From Litoribrevibacter albus (GTDB taxonomy: Bacteria; Pseudomonadota; Gammaproteobacteria; Pseudomonadales; Litoribrevibacteraceae), in NCBI RefSeq assembly GCF_030159995.1, contig NZ_BSNM01000015.1, positions 186,001 through 250,000 of the forward strand: 64,000 nucleotides of DNA. The letters are read 5' to 3'. The position numbers and the translations under genes were made by a program. Shown here one piece after another: positions 46,640-56,050 of the stretch; the first letter of the stretch is position 1, and every line of letters starts with the position of its first letter. The notes under the pieces were generated by a model. The model was given only the letters and a program-made list of their open reading frames with translations, had not been told where the DNA came from and ran no database searches.

Positions 46640-48529
46640 ATGCCCCATTTTATTTTCCTGGTTCTGGGTGTTTTCCTTAGTACAGGCTTAATGTCTTCGT
46701 ATGCTCGGGCCAATGACAATCAATATCTTGTTCAGTTAAAAGAACAAGCAATCAAAGCAAAATTGTCTGAAGACTCTACCTGGCGTGCTTTATTGCATTA
46801 TCACGAAGATTCATTCTCTTCTTCGGGGTACAGCAGTTATGTGGATGATGCCGATTTTTTCTATGCGGAAGACGGGGATACAAACAGTGAGGCTGAGTTA
46901 TTAAGTACTTTGGAACAAGTGTTCTCTACTCAAACTCAAGGTAATGATCAGGCGCAATGCCGTTTTGTTTATCGCTTTAACTGGTTGTCTGAAAAGTTAT
47001 CTATAGATTCTGATAAATTGCCGAAGGCCACTTGTTCTGACTATCAGATGTGGCGAAAAGAAGTAAATGCCTATTCTGCATCTTTGGTGTTTCCTGCCAG
47101 TACCTTAAATAGTCCTTCCTCCATGTTTGGTCATACGCTTTTGCGATTTGATCCAAAAGACATTGAAGAGGGATCGGATTGGCTTTCGTATGCATTGAAT
47201 TTTGGGGCCAATGTCGACAGTGGTGATAACTCGATCTTTTTTGCCTATCGTGGTTTGGCCGGAGGTTATCCAGGCGTCTACAACATGATGCGCTATTTCG
47301 AGAAGATTAAAGAATACAACCGCATGGAAAATCGAGACATGTGGGAGTACAAGCTTAACCTGACGCAGAAAGAAGTGGATTTAGTTCTTCAACATGTATG
47401 GGAACTTAAAGATATTAACTTTGATTACTTCTTTTTGGATGAGAACTGTTCTTTCCGTCTATTGGAATTATTGGAATTGGTTCGACCTGAGGTCAACCTG
47501 ACGGATCAGTTCAATTATGCTGTGATACCTACGAATACGGTTCGAGTGGTGATTGATCAAGGCATGGTCGATGAAATTCGATTCAGGCCGTCAGAAGTGA
47601 GTGTGTTGCGGACCCGCATTAAATCCTTATCTTCTGAGAGTCAGATCTTAGCGAGGGAATTGGCTGATGACATCGACGTGATGGAACGCCCGGAATTTCA
47701 GGCGTTAGAAGACAAAGAGAAAGCGGATGTCATTCAATTAGCCTACAGCTTTTTACGGTATCAGCAGCGTAAAGTGCAGCGTAGCAAAGAGATGGCAAAG
47801 CGTAGCCATCGTCTGTTATTGGCATTGAATAAATTGCCGTCAGAAGAGTTGGTTGTGAAAGAACCCGCATCGCCAGAGACAGGTCATGAAACCAGCATGC
47901 TTTCTTTTGGGCTGGGTGAGCGTAACGATGACTTTTATCAGCAAATTAATTTCAGGGTGAACTATCACGATCTTTTGGATAATGAGCAGGGCTATCTACG
48001 CGGTGCTCAAATTATGTTTGCTAATACCGAACTTAGGTATTACGAAGATGCAGGGTTGAAGTTTAATCGTTTTGACTTGTTGGATATTAATTCAATCTCC
48101 AAACGAAATCGCTTTTTGACCCCTTTGTCCTGGCGAGTGAACGTTGGTTATGAACGAGTATTCAGCGAATACGATGATACGGGCGTTCTTCAAGTGAATG
48201 CCGGTGCAGGGCATACCTACGAAGTGACCGATGATATTGCTGCCTATGGATTACTGACTGCTCGATTAGAGCACAATAAGGATTTTGAGTATTTTGCAGA
48301 GCCTGCGTTTGGTGCTGCATTTGGTGTGTTGAATAACACCACTTTTGGCGCTCAGAAGTGGGACATCAATGGCTATAAATTTTTGAATGGTGAATACCGG
48401 ATTAAAGGCTCATTCGATCAAAACATTAATTTATCTGTGAATCATGCGCTTCGTTTTTCTCTTGGTTATGAGTGGCATAAGCAAGATACCTTTATGGAAG
48501 CGTTTGCGAGTTATCGTTTCTATTTTTGA
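46640..48529 (+). CDS. DUF4105-domain (Lnb-type) exported protein
   Basis: A protein of about 629 residues with a signal peptide ending S-Y-A-R-A (about residue 24). Two parts are visible. An N-terminal DUF4105/Lnb domain has the conserved V-F-P-A-S-T-L-N-S-P-S-S-M-F-G-H-T and D-E-N-C-S-F-R-L-L-E blocks; the His and Cys are candidate catalytic residues of a papain-like fold. A C-terminal region of alternating aromatic strands ends in F-A-S-Y-R-F-Y-F, which looks like an outer-membrane beta-barrel. A role at the outer membrane is inferred. The start is ATG 46640; a TTG at 46619 is in frame but also without a good ribosome site. Confidence 0.82.
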   Translation: MPHFIFLVLGVFLSTGLMSSYARANDNQYLVQLKEQAIKAKLSEDSTWRALLHYHEDSFSSSGYSSYVDDADFFYAEDGDTNSEAELLSTLEQVFSTQTQGNDQAQCRFVYRFNWLSEKLSIDSDKLPKATCSDYQMWRKEVNAYSASLVFPASTLNSPSSMFGHTLLRFDPKDIEEGSDWLSYALNFGANVDSGDNSIFFAYRGLAGGYPGVYNMMRYFEKIKEYNRMENRDMWEYKLNLTQKEVDLVLQHVWELKDINFDYFFLDENCSFRLLELLELVRPEVNLTDQFNYAVIPTNTVRVVIDQGMVDEIRFRPSEVSVLRTRIKSLSSESQILARELADDIDVMERPEFQALEDKEKADVIQLAYSFLRYQQRKVQRSKEMAKRSHRLLLALNKLPSEELVVKEPASPETGHETSMLSFGLGERNDDFYQQINFRVNYHDLLDNEQGYLRGAQIMFANTELRYYEDAGLKFNRFDLLDINSISKRNRFLTPLSWRVNVGYERVFSEYDDTGVLQVNAGAGHTYEVTDDIAAYGLLTARLEHNKDFEYFAEPAFGAAFGVLNNTTFGAQKWDINGYKFLNGEYRIKGSFDQNINLSVNHALRFSLGYEWHKQDTFMEAFASYRFYF

Positions 48530-48583
48530 TAAACGAAATTAGACCTCTCAGGGATCATGAGATATTAATACAGAAGAGTGCGT

Positions 48584-49426
48584 ATGTCGGGCTTAATGCA
48601 GGTTATAAAGTTAGTCGGGATAACAGTGTTGTTTTTGATGATGGCAGGATGCCGGTCATTAACAACGCTCTACTTTTATCCGAGTACTCAATATGTTCAT
48701 GACCCCAAGGATCATGGCCTTTCTTATGAAACTATCACTTTAACAACCTCTGATGGTGAGACACTGAGCAACTGGTTGTTTCACCCACAAGGAGAGGTGA
48801 AAGGACGAGTTGTTTTCTTCCACGGAAACGCCGAAAACATCAGTACTCATTTTGGAAGCATTCACTGGCTGCCTAAAGAAGGCTATGAGGTATTGGCGGT
48901 TGATTATCGTGGATATGGTAAGTCTACCGGAGTTCCGATTCTTCCTGAGATTCTTTCAGATATGCAGTTGGCGTATCAATGGATGTTGGCTCGTTCGGAA
49001 AAGGATAAATTGCCTGTGTTTGTCCTGGGGCAAAGCATTGGGGCGTCTCTAACCACCATGGCTGTAGCCCAGCTGGAAGAACAACCGGAGTGTATTGTGT
49101 TGGATGCAGGCTTTGCATCATTTAGCGATATGGCTCGAATCAGCTTTCAACGATCCTGGTTATTTTGGCCTTTTGCGTATCCTGCCAGTTGGTTATTACC
49201 GTCGGACTTAAATCCAGAGGATTACGCTGGTCAGATCCAATCGCGTGTACTGCAGTTCCACTCGCCTGATGATCAGGTTGTACCCTATGACCAAGGGCGA
49301 TTGTTAATGAATCAGTTTCCGAAGGTAACCTGGGTTGATTCTTCTGGCCCTCACATTACAACCTTTAATCATACGGTGAATAGAAAGACACTGCTGGATT
49401 TCTATGGTGCTTGTGGTGCTCATTAA
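48584..49426 (+). CDS. Alpha/beta hydrolase, predicted lipoprotein
   Basis: A 280-residue protein with a lipoprotein signal (hydrophobic stretch then L-M-M-A-G-C, the lipid-modified Cys near 23). The hydrolase core has oxyanion-loop residues V-V-F-F-H-G-N-A-E-N, then Y-R-G-Y-G-K-S and the nucleophile elbow G-Q-S-I-G-A-S. An acid lies in S-P-D-D-Q-V-V and a histidine in G-P-H-I-T-T-F-N-H. The substrate is unknown. It lies 54 bases behind the DUF4105 gene, and the pair may work together at the cell envelope. The start is ATG 48584, 6 bases after an in-frame GTG, because AGAAGAG fits it better. Confidence 0.87.
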   Translation: MSGLMQVIKLVGITVLFLMMAGCRSLTTLYFYPSTQYVHDPKDHGLSYETITLTTSDGETLSNWLFHPQGEVKGRVVFFHGNAENISTHFGSIHWLPKEGYEVLAVDYRGYGKSTGVPILPEILSDMQLAYQWMLARSEKDKLPVFVLGQSIGASLTTMAVAQLEEQPECIVLDAGFASFSDMARISFQRSWLFWPFAYPASWLLPSDLNPEDYAGQIQSRVLQFHSPDDQVVPYDQGRLLMNQFPKVTWVDSSGPHITTFNHTVNRKTLLDFYGACGAH

Positions 49427-49430
49427 TGTT

Positions 49431-49478
49431 CTCAGTGATTAATTCGCTCAGTGATTAATTCGCTCAGTGCTTAATTCT
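49431..49478. repeat. 16-bp tandem repeat, three copies
   Basis: CTCAGTGATTAATTCG occurs at 49431-49446 and 49447-49462, and a copy with two changes at 49463-49478. It begins 5 bases behind the hydrolase stop codon (49424-49426). Each unit holds ATTAAT. It is not in a coding region. Confidence 0.9.
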
Positions 49479-49584
49479 CTATGTGTTTAGCTCTTCAGTT
49501 TGTTAAACAAGTTCTTAAGACGTGATCTATGAGTGCTGGGTTGTTGGAAAGTGTCAACTTATTGCAGGACGGGTCAGAAGTAAT

Positions 49585-49614
49585 AAAAAAGGGGATGTGT
49601 GACATCCCCTTTTA
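49585..49614. terminator. Bidirectional terminator between hydrolase gene and rimO
   Basis: GGGGATGT (49591-49598) and ACATCCCC (49602-49609) form the stem with A4/T4 extensions (12 bp in all) and a 3-base loop. T-runs are on both strands. Confidence 0.88.
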
Positions 49615-49641
49615 TGTGTAATGGTGTGTAGGTGGTTTTGA

Positions 49642-50985
49642 TTACACCAGATGACCCCACATATCGTATTCGTCGGCTTCTTCGATTTCGACGGTAACGA
49701 TCTCACCCGGTTTAAGGTGAACCTGGTTATCAAGGAATACTTGGCCATCAATTTCCGGTGCGTCACCAAATGAACGACACACGGCGCCTTCTTCTACCAC
49801 TTCGTCAACAATCACATCCATGATGGTGCCTACTTTCGCTTGTAGCTTTGCGGCACTGATGCGTTGCTGGACTTCCATGAAGCGCTCCCAGCGCTCTTGT
49901 TTGATTTCTTCATCTACCTGATCTGGAAGCTCGTTAGCTGTAGCGCCTTCAACCGGCGAATACTTGAAACAGCCGACACGATCCAACTGAGCTTCTTCCA
50001 GGAAGTCTAACAACATCTGGAAGTCTTCCTCTGTCTCGCCAGGGAAGCCAACAATGAACGTTGAACGAAGCACAATGTTCGGGCAGATCTCGCGCCACTT
50101 CTTGATGCGCTCCAACACTTTTTCAGAATGAGCAGGGCGCTTCATGTTTTTCAACACTTTAGGTGAGGCGTGTTGGAATGGGATATCCAAATACGGAAGA
50201 ATCTTACCTTCCGCCATTAACGGAATCAGTTCATCAACATTCGGGTATGGGTATACATAATGCAGGCGAACCCAAATCCCGAATTTTGCCAGTTCCTCAC
50301 ATAACTGGGTTAGACGGGTTTTAACCGGACGACCTTCCCAGAAGTCTAGTTTGTATTTGGTGTCTACGCCGTAAGCACTGGTATCTTGAGAAATAACTAA
50401 TAATTCTTTTACACCGGCATCCGCAAGACGCTTGGCTTCATGAAGAACTTCGCCAACAGGGCGGCTAACCAAATCACCACGGAACGATGGAATAATGCAG
50501 AAGGTACAGCGATGGTTACAACCTTCAGATATTTTAAGATAAGCGTAATGTTTTGGTGTCAACTTGACGCCAGTATCAGGAACCAGGCTTTCAAATGGGT
50601 TGTGAACTGGTTTCTCAACCACTTCATGAACCTGGTTCATAACTTCATCGTAGGCATGTGGACCACTTACGGCCAAAACATTCGGGTGAACTTCGCGAAT
50701 AACGTCTTCTTTGGCCCCCAAACAGCCGGTCACAATGACTTTGCCGTTTTCCCGAATGGCTTCACCGATGGTATCCAGGGATTCCTGGACCGCGCTATCA
50801 ATGAATCCACAGGTATTTACCAGAACAACATCCGCATCATCATAGCTCGGGGAAATCTCGTAGCCCTCGGTTTTTAGCTGAGTCAGAATGCGCTCGGAGT
50901 CTACGGTATTCTTAGGACAGCCTAAGGAAACAAACCCGACCTTTCCTTTGCCAGATGCAGTGTTGGTTTTACTATCGCTCATCAA
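49642..50985 (-). CDS. rimO: Ribosomal protein S12 methylthiotransferase
   Basis: A 447-residue radical-SAM enzyme that methylthiolates the conserved aspartate of ribosomal protein S12. The N-terminal UPF0004 domain has three cluster cysteines ([16 protein letters not shown] and V-T-G-C-L-G-A). The radical-SAM cysteines are in [13 protein letters not shown]-terminal TRAM domain ends in E-Y-D-M-W-G-H-L-V. Length and G-C-P-K-N opening separate it from MiaB. It is monocistronic and divergent from the HDOD gene. Confidence 0.96.
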   Translation of the reverse strand: MMSDSKTNTASGKGKVGFVSLGCPKNTVDSERILTQLKTEGYEISPSYDDADVVLVNTCGFIDSAVQESLDTIGEAIRENGKVIVTGCLGAKEDVIREVHPNVLAVSGPHAYDEVMNQVHEVVEKPVHNPFESLVPDTGVKLTPKHYAYLKISEGCNHRCTFCIIPSFRGDLVSRPVGEVLHEAKRLADAGVKELLVISQDTSAYGVDTKYKLDFWEGRPVKTRLTQLCEELAKFGIWVRLHYVYPYPNVDELIPLMAEGKILPYLDIPFQHASPKVLKNMKRPAHSEKVLERIKKWREICPNIVLRSTFIVGFPGETEEDFQMLLDFLEEAQLDRVGCFKYSPVEGATANELPDQVDEEIKQERWERFMEVQQRISAAKLQAKVGTIMDVIVDEVVEEGAVCRSFGDAPEIDGQVFLDNQVHLKPGEIVTVEIEEADEYDMWGHLV

Positions 50986-51524
50986 GTACTTCTTAAATTG
51001 GTTGATTGAAAATTGATCGGCATACTAACAAAAAAGCAGCGTAAAACATAATAAAATGCATGCTGCTTTTTGTTGTTTTTAAGTAGTTGTTTTTATCGCT
51101 TTTTAGGTAAGGTATTGAGGCCCTGGAATATGGGTAAATGTAAGTGATTCGTAACCTATCTTGATGTCAATGTGTGGGTGAGAAGCATTCTTGCTGATAA
51201 TTCTAAAAAATTCCTTTATATCTTTTTGTTATTTTTACTGTCTTGAAATTTAAAACTCTTATTTATTAATGGGTTAGTTTGCTTTTTATAGTGACGGTAA
51301 CATTAGGTTAACGAAAAAAATCGGTAGATGTCCTGGATACTGTCTACACTCAAATGTGTGGATCAGAAAGGGTCCTGAGAATAACAAGGTTCTAAGAAGT
51401 AACTCTCGTCTAACCGAATTTGGTGTCATGATTTCATGCCTGTTTCGGTTGGTGTGATCATCGGGTTTTGCTCTGATATTGAGGTGCCTGGTGATCGGCG
51501 GGAATCGTCTACATGAGGATGTAT
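50986..51524. other. Large divergent intergenic region
   Basis: About 540 bases without a gene. A 10-bp inverted repeat, AAAAAGCAGC (51031-51040) and GCTGCTTTTT (51062-51071), with a 21-base AT-rich loop and T-runs at both ends, looks like a terminator although no gene reads into it. The 450 bases from it to the HDOD start resemble a long untranslated leader or a small-RNA gene. I recognise no riboswitch. Confidence 0.5.
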
Positions 51525-52358
51525 ATGGAATTAGCAGCCATTTTCGATAGTTCAAAACAGCTCCCAAATATTCCAAAAGTGGTTCAGGAATTAATTGAAA
51601 GCTTTAAGGATGAAGACTCCATTGATATCGATGATATCGCGGATAAAATTTCGAAAGATCAGGTGCTCTCAGCGAAAGTGTTGAGAATTGCGAACTCGGC
51701 AAAATTCAGTTCTTCAAGAGAAGTTAAAACCATCAATGATGCTGTTGTGTTGTTGGGGTTGAGCATGTTGCGAACGATGGTCTTGGCGTCAGGGATTTCC
51801 GGCGCCGTAACTGTACCTCCGGGCTTTGATCGAAAGGCGTTTTGGAAAGACAGTTTTGCTGTGGCTGAGTTATCACGATGGATTGCCAACTATACGGATA
51901 CCAACCCTGAAACGGCATTTACGGCAGGTATGCTATATTCCATTGGTATCGTTCTGATGCATACAGTTTACCCTCAAGAAAGTGTGGGGGTAGAAGCTAT
52001 GGTGAAAGAAGGTAAGGATCGCAGAGAAGCTGAGCAACAGGTTTTTGGGTATGACTATGCTCAGGTGGGGGCCGAATTAGCAAGAAGATGGCGTTTCCCT
52101 GACGAAATGTGCGAAGGAATTGCCAGTCATTGTGATCCGTTGGCCGATAGCGAAGTTTCTAACATGGCCGGAATTATTAATATTGCAATCTTTTTGCGTA
52201 AGGCACATCAGGAGAAACTTAGCGAAGAAGAGATTATTCAACAGTTCCCTAATCAAATTGCGGATGCAGTGGGGATGGATCATCCGAGAGCGCTTCAGGA
52301 AGTTCAGAGTACCGTCGGGGTTGAAGAAAGCCTTGAAGCTCTTTTGGAGGGATTATGA
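51525..52358 (+). CDS. HDOD-domain signalling protein
   Basis: A 277-residue protein made almost entirely of one HDOD domain. Marks are L-P-N-I-P-K-V-V-Q-E-L near the start, I-S-K-D-Q-V-L-S-A-K-V-L-R-I-A-N-S-A, I-N-D-A-V-V-L-L-G and a late A-S-H-C-D-P-L. HDOD proteins are relatives of HD hydrolases that usually lack full metal ligands and act in signal networks, motility, biofilm and stress control. There is no EAL, GGDEF or receiver domain attached. The start at 51525 (M-E-L-A-A) has AGGA 6 bases upstream; an ATG 12 bases earlier does not. A terminator follows, and the upstream leader is unusually long. Confidence 0.88.
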   Translation: MELAAIFDSSKQLPNIPKVVQELIESFKDEDSIDIDDIADKISKDQVLSAKVLRIANSAKFSSSREVKTINDAVVLLGLSMLRTMVLASGISGAVTVPPGFDRKAFWKDSFAVAELSRWIANYTDTNPETAFTAGMLYSIGIVLMHTVYPQESVGVEAMVKEGKDRREAEQQVFGYDYAQVGAELARRWRFPDEMCEGIASHCDPLADSEVSNMAGIINIAIFLRKAHQEKLSEEEIIQQFPNQIADAVGMDHPRALQEVQSTVGVEESLEALLEGL

Positions 52359-52380
52359 CCTAGTCATAATTCCAACCTCT

Positions 52381-52403
52381 AACCGGCTTCGGCCGGTTTT
52401 TTT
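52381..52403 (+). terminator. Intrinsic terminator of the HDOD gene
   Basis: ACCGGC-TTCG-GCCGGT with a stable UUCG-type tetraloop, followed by T's. Confidence 0.9.
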
Positions 52404-52552
52404 ATGCTCGGAATAAGGTTTGTGGATGTCTGTCGAAGGCAATATCGGTGAGTGCTTTGTACTCAAAGCTGGGTGTTGTAGAATAGCGCCTCTTTTGAAG
52501 ATCTCTTCAAAGTGCTCATATTTCTAACTCTCCATTGTTTAAAGGTTGATAA

Positions 52553-54286
52553 ATGAATCTTCGTAATTTTCTAGATCAAGCGTTTTCAAAAGCTTTAGTT
52601 GCTGCAGGTGCTCCCGAAGGTACTCAGGGGATGGTGCGACCAAGCGCGAAAGCAAATTTCGGAGATTATCAATCAAATGGTGTGATGCCTGTTGCTAAAA
52701 AGTTAGGGATGAATCCGCGCGAGTTTGCTCAGCAGGTGGTTGAGAAAGTTGCATTGGACGGCGTGATTGATAAGTTGGAAATTGCCGGCCCAGGTTTCAT
52801 TAATATCTTCTTAAACAAAGATTGGGTAGCGGATCAGCTAAAAGCATTTGATGAGCGTTGCGGTGTTGAGAGTCAGCAGTCACAAACCGTTGCGGTGGAT
52901 TATTCGGCACCGAACGTTGCGAAAGAAATGCACGTTGGTCATTTGCGCTCAACGATTATCGGCGACGCTGTAGTGCGTGTGCTTGAGTTTCTTGGTCATA
53001 AGGTAGTTCGTTGTAATCACATTGGGGATTGGGGTACACAGTTCGGTATGCTGATCGCCCACTTGGAAGAGTTGATGCGTGATAACCCGGACGTGCTGGA
53101 ATCTGAACTGTCCGACCTTGAAGAGTTTTATCGTCAGTCAAAACAAAAATACGACTCGGATGAAGAGTTTGCCGAGCGTGCTCGTAATTACGTTGTTAAA
53201 TTGCAAGGCGGGGATCAGTGGTGTAACGACATGTGGCGTAAGCTGGTGGATGTCACCATGGAGCAAAACCAGAAATCCTATGATCGCCTTAATGTGACTT
53301 TGACCCGTGATGATGTCATGGGTGAAAGCCAGTACAACGACATGCTGCCAACCGTAGTAGCCGATCTGAAAGAAAAAGGATTGGCGGTAGAAGATGAAGG
53401 CGCGGTTGTGGTCTTCCTTGAAGAATTCAAAAACAAAGATGGCGACCCAATGGGTGTGATCATCCAGAAAAAAGACGGTGGTTTCCTATATACAACCACC
53501 GACATTGCATGTGCTAAGTATCGCCATGAAGAGTTGGGTGCTGATCGTGTGTTGTATTTCATCGATTCTCGCCAGGCTCAGCACTTACAGCAAGCCTGGA
53601 CGATTGTTCGTAAGGCTGGATACGTACCTGAAACGATGTCATTAGAGCACCACGCCTTCGGTATGATGTTGGGTAAAGATGGCCGTCCATTCAAAACGCG
53701 TTCAGGTGGTGTGGTTAAGCTTTCTGACTTGTTGGATGAAGCAGAACAGCGCGCAACTGCGTTGATCGAGTCAAAGAGTTCCGATCTGACCGACCAACAG
53801 AAGCAGGATGTCATCGATGCTGTGTCTATCGGTGCTGTGAAATACGCAGATTTATCTAAAAACCGTACAACAGATTACATTTTTGAATGGGACAACATGC
53901 TGTCTTTCGACGGTAATACGGCTCCATATCTTCAATATGCTTACACTCGTGTGGCAAGTGTATTCCGTAAAGCTGAGGAATCTCTTGAATCGTTCTCTGC
54001 AGATATTGTTCTTCATGATGAGGCAGAGCGTACTTTGGCAATGAAACTTATGCAGTTTTCTGAAGTCGTAGATGCGGTGGCCAAAGAGGGTGCTCCACAC
54101 CTTCTGTGTACGTATCTCTATGAACTTTCAGGCAATTTCATGACCTTCTACGAGGCGTGTCCGATCAATAAAGAGGGTGTTGAAGCGGAAGTTCGTGCCA
54201 GTCGTTTAGCTTTGTGCAAACGCGTGGCAAATGCGATGTGTACTGGCCTGAACTTGTTAGGTATCAAGGTTGTTGATCGTATGTAA
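52553..54286 (+). CDS. argS: Arginyl-tRNA synthetase
   Basis: A 577-residue class I synthetase charging tRNA-Arg. The N-terminal tRNA-binding add-on domain is present. The HIGH motif is H-V-G-H in [13 protein letters not shown] (near residue 130), then L-G-D-W-G-T-Q-F (here I-G-D-W-G-T-Q-F-G). The C-terminal anticodon-binding part contains Y-L-Q-Y-A-Y-T-R. As in most ArgS proteins the KMSKS loop is degenerate (F-K-T-R-S-G-G). It is monocistronic with about 150 bases of promoter region upstream. Confidence 0.97.
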   Translation: MNLRNFLDQAFSKALVAAGAPEGTQGMVRPSAKANFGDYQSNGVMPVAKKLGMNPREFAQQVVEKVALDGVIDKLEIAGPGFINIFLNKDWVADQLKAFDERCGVESQQSQTVAVDYSAPNVAKEMHVGHLRSTIIGDAVVRVLEFLGHKVVRCNHIGDWGTQFGMLIAHLEELMRDNPDVLESELSDLEEFYRQSKQKYDSDEEFAERARNYVVKLQGGDQWCNDMWRKLVDVTMEQNQKSYDRLNVTLTRDDVMGESQYNDMLPTVVADLKEKGLAVEDEGAVVVFLEEFKNKDGDPMGVIIQKKDGGFLYTTTDIACAKYRHEELGADRVLYFIDSRQAQHLQQAWTIVRKAGYVPETMSLEHHAFGMMLGKDGRPFKTRSGGVVKLSDLLDEAEQRATALIESKSSDLTDQQKQDVIDAVSIGAVKYADLSKNRTTDYIFEWDNMLSFDGNTAPYLQYAYTRVASVFRKAEESLESFSADIVLHDEAERTLAMKLMQFSEVVDAVAKEGAPHLLCTYLYELSGNFMTFYEACPINKEGVEAEVRASRLALCKRVANAMCTGLNLLGIKVVDRM

Positions 54287-54379
54287 TGGGCCAGCTATTA
54301 TGCTGTTTGTCGCCTTTTAACATTTGGCGGCTTTATTCAAAAAAAGTGTAACACAGTCCACATTTTTGTGGTGCCCAAA

Positions 54380-54431
54380 CCAGTACACTTGACCGCGCAC
54401 AGGGTGAGATACCGAACCGGCTGTGTACTGG
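54380..54431. other. Inverted repeat in the leader of the next gene
   Basis: CCAGTACAC (54380-54388) and GTGTACTGG (54423-54431) are exact complements 34 bases apart, ending 35 bases before the start codon at 54466. It could be a stem-loop in the mRNA leader or a pair of half-sites for a regulator. Confidence 0.5.
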
Positions 54432-54465
54432 ACGACTAACAATAACAATATGGGATCAGAGATAA

Positions 54466-55023
54466 ATGTTTAAGAAAATCATCGCATGTGGCGCAATGGT
54501 TTGCGCAATGTCCGCTTCAGCTATGCAAATTGCTGACGTTGAAATTCCAGATCAACTAAAAGCTTCTGGTAGCGATCTTGTACTGAACGGTGCAGGCATT
54601 CGTGACAAGATGTTTTTGGATCTATACGTAGCCGGTCTATACCTTCAAAGCAAAGGTTTGACTGCTGATCAGGTTTTAAATGCTGATCAACCAATGGCTC
54701 TACGTTTGCACATCATTTCAGGTCTAATCACTGCTGAGAAAATGGTGAACGCTACTAACGAAGGTTTCGAGCTTTCAACTGGTGGTAACACTGCAGCTAT
54801 CAAGCCTGAAATTGAAAAGTTCATTAACGTTTTCCGTGAAGAAATCAAAGAAGGTGACATCTTTGACTTGGTTTATGTTCCAGGTGAAGGTGTGACTGTT
54901 ACCAAGAACGGTGTGAAGAAAGACACTGTTAAGGGCGTGGAATTCAAGAAAGCGATGTTCGGTATCTGGTTGTCTGATAACCCAGTACACGACGGCCTGA
55001 AAGCTGAGCTTCTAGGCAGCTAA
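54466..55023 (+). CDS. Chalcone-isomerase-like exported protein
   Basis: A 185-residue protein with a signal peptide (M-F-K-K-I-I then a hydrophobic run ending S-A-S-A-M). The mature protein matches bacterial chalcone-isomerase-fold proteins: L-N-G-A-G-I-R-D-K-M-F-L-D-L-Y-V-A-G-L-Y-L near the start and F-G-I-W-L-S-D-N-P-V at the end. In bacteria the function of these periplasmic proteins is unknown; fatty-acid or isoprenoid binding has been suggested from the fold. Codons are of the highly expressed type. It has its own strong terminator. Confidence 0.86.
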   Translation: MFKKIIACGAMVCAMSASAMQIADVEIPDQLKASGSDLVLNGAGIRDKMFLDLYVAGLYLQSKGLTADQVLNADQPMALRLHIISGLITAEKMVNATNEGFELSTGGNTAAIKPEIEKFINVFREEIKEGDIFDLVYVPGEGVTVTKNGVKKDTVKGVEFKKAMFGIWLSDNPVHDGLKAELLGS

Positions 55024-55040
55024 TCTTCAAAGATTTCACA

Positions 55041-55069
55041 AAAAAAGCGAGCTACGGCTCGCTTTTTTT
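55041..55069 (+). terminator. Intrinsic terminator of the chalcone-isomerase-like gene
   Basis: A6-GCGAGC (55041-55052) and GCTCGC-T6 (57-68) form a 12-bp stem with loop TACG; T's follow. Confidence 0.92.
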
Positions 55070-55305
55070 GTGCCTGAAATTTACGTTAACTCTATAGTGT
55101 TCTATGAAAATTATTGTAACTCTCTGTCGTGCAAAAGAAATAATTCTTAGATGACTATGTAAATTTGATTTTCATTGGCTGGTTGTAACTTATTGAATAT
55201 GAAGTAATTATTGAGTTGCTTTATGGTTTGTTGTTTATCATTGTCTGTTTTTTATCTTTTGTTTGTGTTTGATATTTACAGCTCTAACAATTACTATTCT
55301 TTTTA

Positions 55306-55322
55306 TATTGAATGTTCATTTA
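55306..55322 (+). promoter_or_regulatory. BetI operator candidate
   Basis: TATTGAATGTTCATTTA contains TGAA-TG-TTCA, an inverted repeat of the same kind as the BetI sites known upstream of bet genes in other gammaproteobacteria (TTGAA-type arms). It ends 67 bases before betI. It supports autoregulated control of the operon by BetI, relieved by choline. Confidence 0.55.
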
Positions 55323-55388
55323 AAAAAGATGAAAAATTAATGCAAACCCAGTGTTTGTCATCTCATGGCTTTTGTCGCGAGGTGTGTG

Positions 55389-55967
55389 ATGCCTAAAGTC
55401 GGGATGAAACCGATCCGACAAGCTCAGTTAATTGAAGCCACTTTGGTTTCGGTTGCACGCTTGGGATTGCACGGTACTACAGTTAATAGCATTAGTAAGA
55501 TTGCTGGCGTTTCCGCTGGAGTGATCAGTCATTACTTTGGTGGGAAGCAGGAGCTGTTGGAAGCAACCGTTCGTTTTTTACTGCAATCTCTGCAAGATGA
55601 ACTGTTTGCTCGTTTGAATGAGGTAACGAAGCAAGACCCTTTAGCGAGGTTGGATGCCATCATTGATGCTAACTTCTGTCAGTTTCAGATTGACGATGAT
55701 AGTGCGAAAACCTGGATGGCGTTTTGGTCTCAGGCAATGCATGAACCTGAGCTGGCAAGATTACAACGCGTCAATGAGCGCCGATTGCATTCAAATCTTA
55801 AGTACTCGCTTCGTCCTTTATTGGACGCAGATCAGGTGGATGATGCCGCCGAGAGCATTGCAGCGATGATTGATGGATTATGGCTGCGTGGGGCATTAAG
55901 TGAAAAAACATTGGATGGTCAACATGCCGCAGATTTATGCAAACGATTCTTGCGAGCGCTGCTCTAG
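55389..55967 (+). CDS. betI: Choline-responsive transcriptional repressor BetI
   Basis: A 192-residue TetR-family repressor. The start M-P-K-V-G-M-K-P-I-R-Q aligns with E. coli BetI (M-P-K-L-G-M), so 55389 is chosen over an earlier in-frame ATG; GAGG is upstream. The helix-turn-helix is I-S-K-I-A-G-V-S-A-G-V-I-S-H-Y-F, almost the E. coli sequence. W-M-A-F-W-S-Q-A matches the family ligand region. BetI shuts off choline import and oxidation when choline is absent. It heads betI-betB-betA-choXWV, and is separated from betB by 83 bases. Confidence 0.95.
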   Translation: MPKVGMKPIRQAQLIEATLVSVARLGLHGTTVNSISKIAGVSAGVISHYFGGKQELLEATVRFLLQSLQDELFARLNEVTKQDPLARLDAIIDANFCQFQIDDDSAKTWMAFWSQAMHEPELARLQRVNERRLHSNLKYSLRPLLDADQVDDAAESIAAMIDGLWLRGALSEKTLDGQHAADLCKRFLRALL

Positions 55968-56050
55968 TGTTTAGTCGAGGCAGTTATTAGTAAAGACTGT
56001 GTTTAACGAAATTATATTTGTACCAAGACATTTATTTGAATCAAGACATT

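Larger units (their letters stand above)
55024..55388. other. Promoter region of the bet/cho block
   Basis: 365 bases, AT-rich, holding the terminator of the previous gene and the BetI-like operator. A short + strand reading frame at 55211-55396 is rich in Cys, Phe and Tyr, lacks a ribosome site and overlaps betI out of frame; I reject it. Confidence 0.5.

Noticed and set aside
50986-51524. Cyclic-di-GMP or other known riboswitch before the HDOD gene
   Set aside because: Conserved bases of the known classes are not present.
55211-55396. 61-codon frame before betI, rich in Cys, Phe and Tyr
   Set aside because: AT-rich leader sequence read by chance; overlaps betI in another frame and covers the BetI operator.
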